Shown here piece by piece: positions 48,584 through 64,000 of a stretch of 64,000 nucleotides of DNA. Positions within the stretch are counted from its first letter, which is position 1. Every line of letters starts with the position of its first letter. The notes under the pieces were generated by a model, which was given only the letters and a program-made list of their open reading frames with translations, did not search any database and was not told the DNA's origin. This DNA comes from Amia ocellicauda (taxonomy: Eukaryota > Chordata > Actinopteri > Amiiformes > Amiidae): positions 8,628,001 to 8,692,000 of the forward strand of contig NC_089866.1 in the NCBI RefSeq assembly GCF_036373705.1, written 5' to 3'. A program made the translations under genes and the position numbers.

Positions 48584-49442
48584 AGCTGGATATGGTAGGG
48601 AATGTGCTTTTAGTCTGAACAATATTCAGAATTGCCAGCCCCTATAAACAAGGAAGGAAGCTCTAAAACTTTTGAACAGACCCACAAATTTAATCAAAGT
48701 CATTGGGGCCAAAAAACTAGTAGGAAGTAGGTACACTGCCTTAGTTCCTGTATCAAACTTGATGTATAATTTTTCCATCTTTTCCCCGAATTTTAGGTCA
48801 AGTATGATTCACTTCTTGGTCAGTTTGTATTTCATTCTCAAGTCTATAGCAGATCTGATAAATGTTTTGGTTGCGACGTAATGTAATTGTTTTGCCGAAC
48901 GACAAATGCATTTTTGTCCATCTTGCCCTGTGCCAAGATGCACTATTACATTGGTCTCTGGGTAAATAGATCAATCTGGTCCCTGGAGCTTTGTTTACAT
49001 CTTCCCCCACTGCTCTCCAGAATGATTCAGCCCTGTGTGAACACGAGTGTCTGCATTTCTGTGGTACGGACAGTTGTGCGGTATGGGATGTGAAGCACTT
49101 TACAAAGGTCATCGTTTACTTCCAGGATCGCTCGACCTCAGAAATCTTCAGACGATCGTGAGCAAAGTGAAAATGTTTTGGTTAATCTCATTTCTAATTC
49201 CTTGCTGCCCCAATCCCTTCAAGGCCCTTTGGTTTAACTGGCAACTGGCATTCTGTAGTTTTTCCACTCAACCAGAATTAAATGCAGTAGTTGTCATAAA
49301 CAGATTTGGAGCAGTGCTGACTTACTAAATGTGTATTAGCAGGTTTGCATTTCTCTGCATTGGTTCGATAGCTTGGGTGCATTTTACTACATTTCTCAGT
49401 TCTTTAAACCATTATTTTGACTCTGATCTCTTTATTTATAAA

Positions 49443-49445
<3 letters not shown>

Positions 49446-49520
<75 letters not shown>
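49446..49520. repeat. (TA)n microsatellite, ~75 bp
   Basis: Uninterrupted TA run in MYH11 intron 1; self-complementary and likely variable in length. Confidence 0.95.
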
Positions 49521-49529
<9 letters not shown>

Positions 49530-50460
49530 GTAATTTTTTTTTAAAAAAGGTACTGAAAGTTCTCGATCTACAAGCACCTGTACATGCACACTGTACAGCA
49601 ATGTGTAAATGACAGTTTCCGTAATACAGCCTGGTTTGAATTATGTCTGTGTGGTCAGGTTTTAAACCACAGCAGAGAGAACAGATTACAGCAAGGTGTC
49701 CGCAAGGTGTCATTCTGGCGATCTGGATCATGTGTTTTCTTGCGCTGTTATCAGAGTGTTAAAAGTGATCAGTGGTCTTTCGAGTGCCTCTACAAAAGGG
49801 GCCATTGTAGAAGCGACAAATCTAGAAAGACTGAGAAGCACTATTGTAAACCTCTGAGTGGTCTCTCACCCTTTTATGGAAACCAATAATGTAACGTAAT
49901 GAGCAAGCTCTTAAAGATCATAATTCTAACCATTCCAAAGATATGGTTTAACTCTCCTGAATTAGTTTAAACTCCCACTGCTGGTGTTTGCTCTAGGTAT
50001 GAACTGAACTTCTCTTAATACTCCTTTCCCTGATGGACAGCTGTTGTAAATTAAGCCTGGGCATCCTGGGAGTATCCCCCGTGTATAGACAATATAGACA
50101 GATTTTTAAAAAGGAAACGATTTAATTTTTTTCCCTCTTGCAAAACATTTAACCCTGGACCCCTGCGGTGCAAGTTATCGTTTTGGCATAAGCTGTGCTT
50201 TGTGACTCCGAGCTCAGCTGTGGACATACTCTTCCCTATAAGGGCTTTGTTTGGAAATTAACTAGCTATGCTGTTTAGGTCTACAGCAAGACTCCTGCGG
50301 CAGAGAACCTGCCCTTTTATGGTCATCACAGCAAGGGACGAACCGTCTCCATAGTCCTGCCATGGATAACCACTATTACTATCATTAATATTATAATTGC
50401 TGTTGCAGTTATTGCAATGCATGCAATTATCACTAGTGTTAGAAGCGCCGCAAAGCAAAG

Positions 50461-50462
<2 letters not shown>

Positions 50463-50494
<32 letters not shown>

Positions 50495-50507
50495 TGGGGG
50501 GGGGGGG
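50463..50507. repeat. (GT)n microsatellite followed by a G-run
   Basis: About 15 GT units followed by GGTGGGGG and a further G-run, in MYH11 intron 1. Confidence 0.92.
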
Positions 50508-50922
50508 TACTTTGTCACACACTGTAACCTAACATCATCAGTTCCCAGCTTTGTCCCTGGAGTTCTAAATTGTAGATATATCTCACTGGTGGAAGAGGGG
50601 GGGTGATGGGGAATGCCGAGTACTAAGAGATCTGGAGGATAAGGAAGTTAACCCTTTTCAATACTTCCTTTTTAGTTTCCTTCTTTGGTAGGGGGTTGTA
50701 CATCTTGATTTGGAGACTTAAGAGGTTGCAGTCCACTTACACTGCACCTATTCAACCATTTTGTTTTGCATTATTTTCGTTTGAGATCATATCGGAGATT
50801 TCTTCATCTGTTTCTTAAGATTATCACTTTTTGGAGGTTGAAAAGCAGAAATGTTTTGTTTTTTGTTTAGCTTCTTAGAAGTGATAGTTATAAAATGTAG
50901 ACATGAAGAAACTATTTTATTT

Positions 50923-50966
50923 GGGGGGGGGGAGGAGGAGGAGGAGGTGGAGGAGGAGGGGGGGAA
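50923..50966 (+). repeat. G-rich tract with quadruplex potential
   Basis: A run of about 10 G, repeated GGAGGA units and another G-run, all on the coding strand roughly 185-230 bp before the MYH11 first coding exon. Confidence 0.8.
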
Positions 50967-51169
50967 GATTATAGCATTTTTGTCTTTTACTATTTGGTTA
51001 GAACTATGTAAATATAGCGGAAATTGTACAAGGGTTTATATAGTATGAAATACTTGTCCATTTAAGCGGTGTGTCTGTGTATTATATTATATGCAGGCAG
51101 ATCCAGACAAATTATCTAACCAGTCCTATACTTAATCTATTGTCTTGCAGCTCACCCCGTGAATTCAAG

Positions 51170-62841
<11,672 letters not shown>

Positions 62842-63469
62842 TAAACCACTGCCCTTGGTAATGTGAGCTGCGTGGAGGAATTCACATGAACTCCATCTTC
62901 ACCTTTGATATAAACAAGGTCAGAAGGGGTTTGCTTGAGAGGTCAATTAAAACAAATTGCAAAGGCACAAGACATTAGTTTAGTTTTAGTATATTCTTCC
63001 CCCCTGTGTGCATGTATGTGTATTTTTCCCTTTCCCCATCAAGGAGAGCATCTTTAACTGAGAGCACAAATCAAGGTGGACACATTTCAGAAAAATGCAC
63101 AAACCTCCCCTATCATCTTTGCAGTGTGTACAGAACAAAAACTGTCCAATGCTGTGTTTTTCCCATTGACTGGCATTACATTACCAAAATGATTCACCAA
63201 AAAAAAAAGTTCATATTTTCTGTGAAATACTGAATGTTCCTGTTAGATGCAGCAAAATTCTCTTTCCACTACATATAATACTAGCAGTTTATCTTCAGTT
63301 CAGTGCAATATACATCTTCCCCATTACCCCACCCCCCCTTGTTCTTTGACTAATTTCTGCATCACTGGAGAGATGGGAGCAGGAATCCTCTCTCACAGAG
63401 GATGGAAACTCTGCCCATTTCCAGGAAACCACATAACTTAACTTGTGTATCATAATTTCCTCCGAATAG

Positions 63470-63496
63470 CAACAACCAGGATCACAGTTGGCCTAC
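63470..63496 (+). other. Candidate alternative MYH11 loop-1 exon (9 residues)
   Basis: A 27-nt open segment between an AG acceptor (63468-63469) and a GTGAGT donor (63497). It is phase 0 on both sides and reads QQPGSQLAY. It sits exactly where mammalian MYH11 has its 21-nt alternative exon (QGPSFAY, SM-B isoform) in surface loop 1, and shares Q-P near the start and A-Y at the end. The next constitutive exon is outside the window. Inclusion in transcripts is not shown. Confidence 0.72.
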
Positions 63497-63517
63497 GTGA
63501 GTAAAAGAGAATTCTTT

Positions 63518-63520
<3 letters not shown>

Positions 63521-63580
<60 letters not shown>
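63521..63580. repeat. (GT)30 microsatellite
   Basis: Sixty bases of uninterrupted GT, then GCGCGC and further GT-rich sequence. In the transcript this is a UG repeat starting 24 nt after the donor of the candidate loop-1 exon. Confidence 0.97.
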
Positions 63581-63586
<6 letters not shown>

Positions 63587-64000
63587 CCACTCGTGTGTGA
63601 GCGCGTATGTGTGTGTGTCATAGATTCAGAATTGCACGCGAGAGCTGCTCACCCAGATAAAATACTGCAATGAAATCTGTACTGTGGAATTCTCACAGAA
63701 TCCATGTGTAATTTATAAAGGAGACTTTGGCAGCATGGATTATCCTCCATTTAAGAAGTCATGAGAAAGAATAGATCAGACTAATACTTCTACTATGAGT
63801 TTGAAATCTAATCCAAGAGTAGATCATGCTCTGCATTGTCTTATACTTAACATTTGGAAATGTACTGAATTCCATTCTTGAACATCGCCAAAAGAGAGCA
63901 AGGTACGGTATTAATAATTTGGTAATGGAGGTTCCCTGCAGTATTTTCAAAAGTCTGGGTGGTAGGTGGTAAATTTCTAAGGATTCCACACTTTTTGTGT

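Larger units (their letters stand above)
43937..51150 (+). other. MYH11 intron 1 (predicted)
   Basis: A 7.2-kb intron with no coding content. It contains a perfect CArG box (45359-45368), a palindromic NF-kB-like site (46840-46849), an A-run (44900-44918), a C-run (48368-48382), a (GGA)n tract (48554-48583), a (TA)n tract (49446-49520), a (GT)n plus G-run (50463-50507) and a G-rich tract (50923-50966). It ends in a TTGCAG acceptor at 51145-51150. Confidence 0.6.

Overview
This is a nuclear vertebrate genomic window, most likely from a ray-finned fish. It carries interrupted genes with GT-AG introns, several fish-type Tc1 transposons, a LINE remnant, a dispersed retroposon tail common in fish genomes, and many simple repeats. 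I cannot name the species. All gene calls come from conceptual splicing of exons whose phases join in frame and from recognised protein families; no search was run.

Layout. (1) 179-5134, plus strand: the last 13 coding exons of an ABCC6-type transporter, followed by a 3' UTR to about 6.85 kb. (2) 6.85-10.9 kb: AT-rich intergenic DNA with one retroposon tail. (3) 11817-31135, minus strand: a complete 31-exon ABCC1 (MRP1) gene predicted to encode 1528 residues, with a decayed Tc1 element in one intron. It lies tail-to-tail with ABCC6. (4) 31136-32269: a compact promoter region shared by two divergent genes. (5) 32270-34258, plus strand: CEP20 (FOPNL), 5 exons and 171 residues, with a LINE fragment in its last intron. 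(6) 34.3-43.8 kb: intergenic DNA with an internally deleted Tc1 element and a second, 5'-truncated Tc1-like element whose 346-residue transposase frame is intact. (7) 43.8 kb to the window end, plus strand: the promoter, non-coding first exon and first coding exons of MYH11 (smooth-muscle myosin heavy chain), including a candidate alternative loop-1 exon.

The order and orientation ABCC6(+), ABCC1(-), CEP20(+), MYH11(+) is, as I recall it, the mirror image of human 16p13.11, so this is a conserved syntenic block. The genes do not form one pathway: the two ABCC proteins are membrane transporters, CEP20 is a centrosome/cilium protein, and MYH11 is the smooth-muscle motor.

The observations most worth following are: near-identity of certain nucleotide-binding-domain exons between the tail-to-tail ABCC6 and ABCC1 genes, which looks like gene conversion; a 27-nt candidate MYH11 loop-1 exon followed 24 nt later by a (GT)30 tract; a perfect CArG box about 1.5 kb into MYH11 intron 1; a GC-AG intron in ABCC6; and the intact transposase frame with D-D-E spacing of 36. 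I did not find a clearly new biological system.
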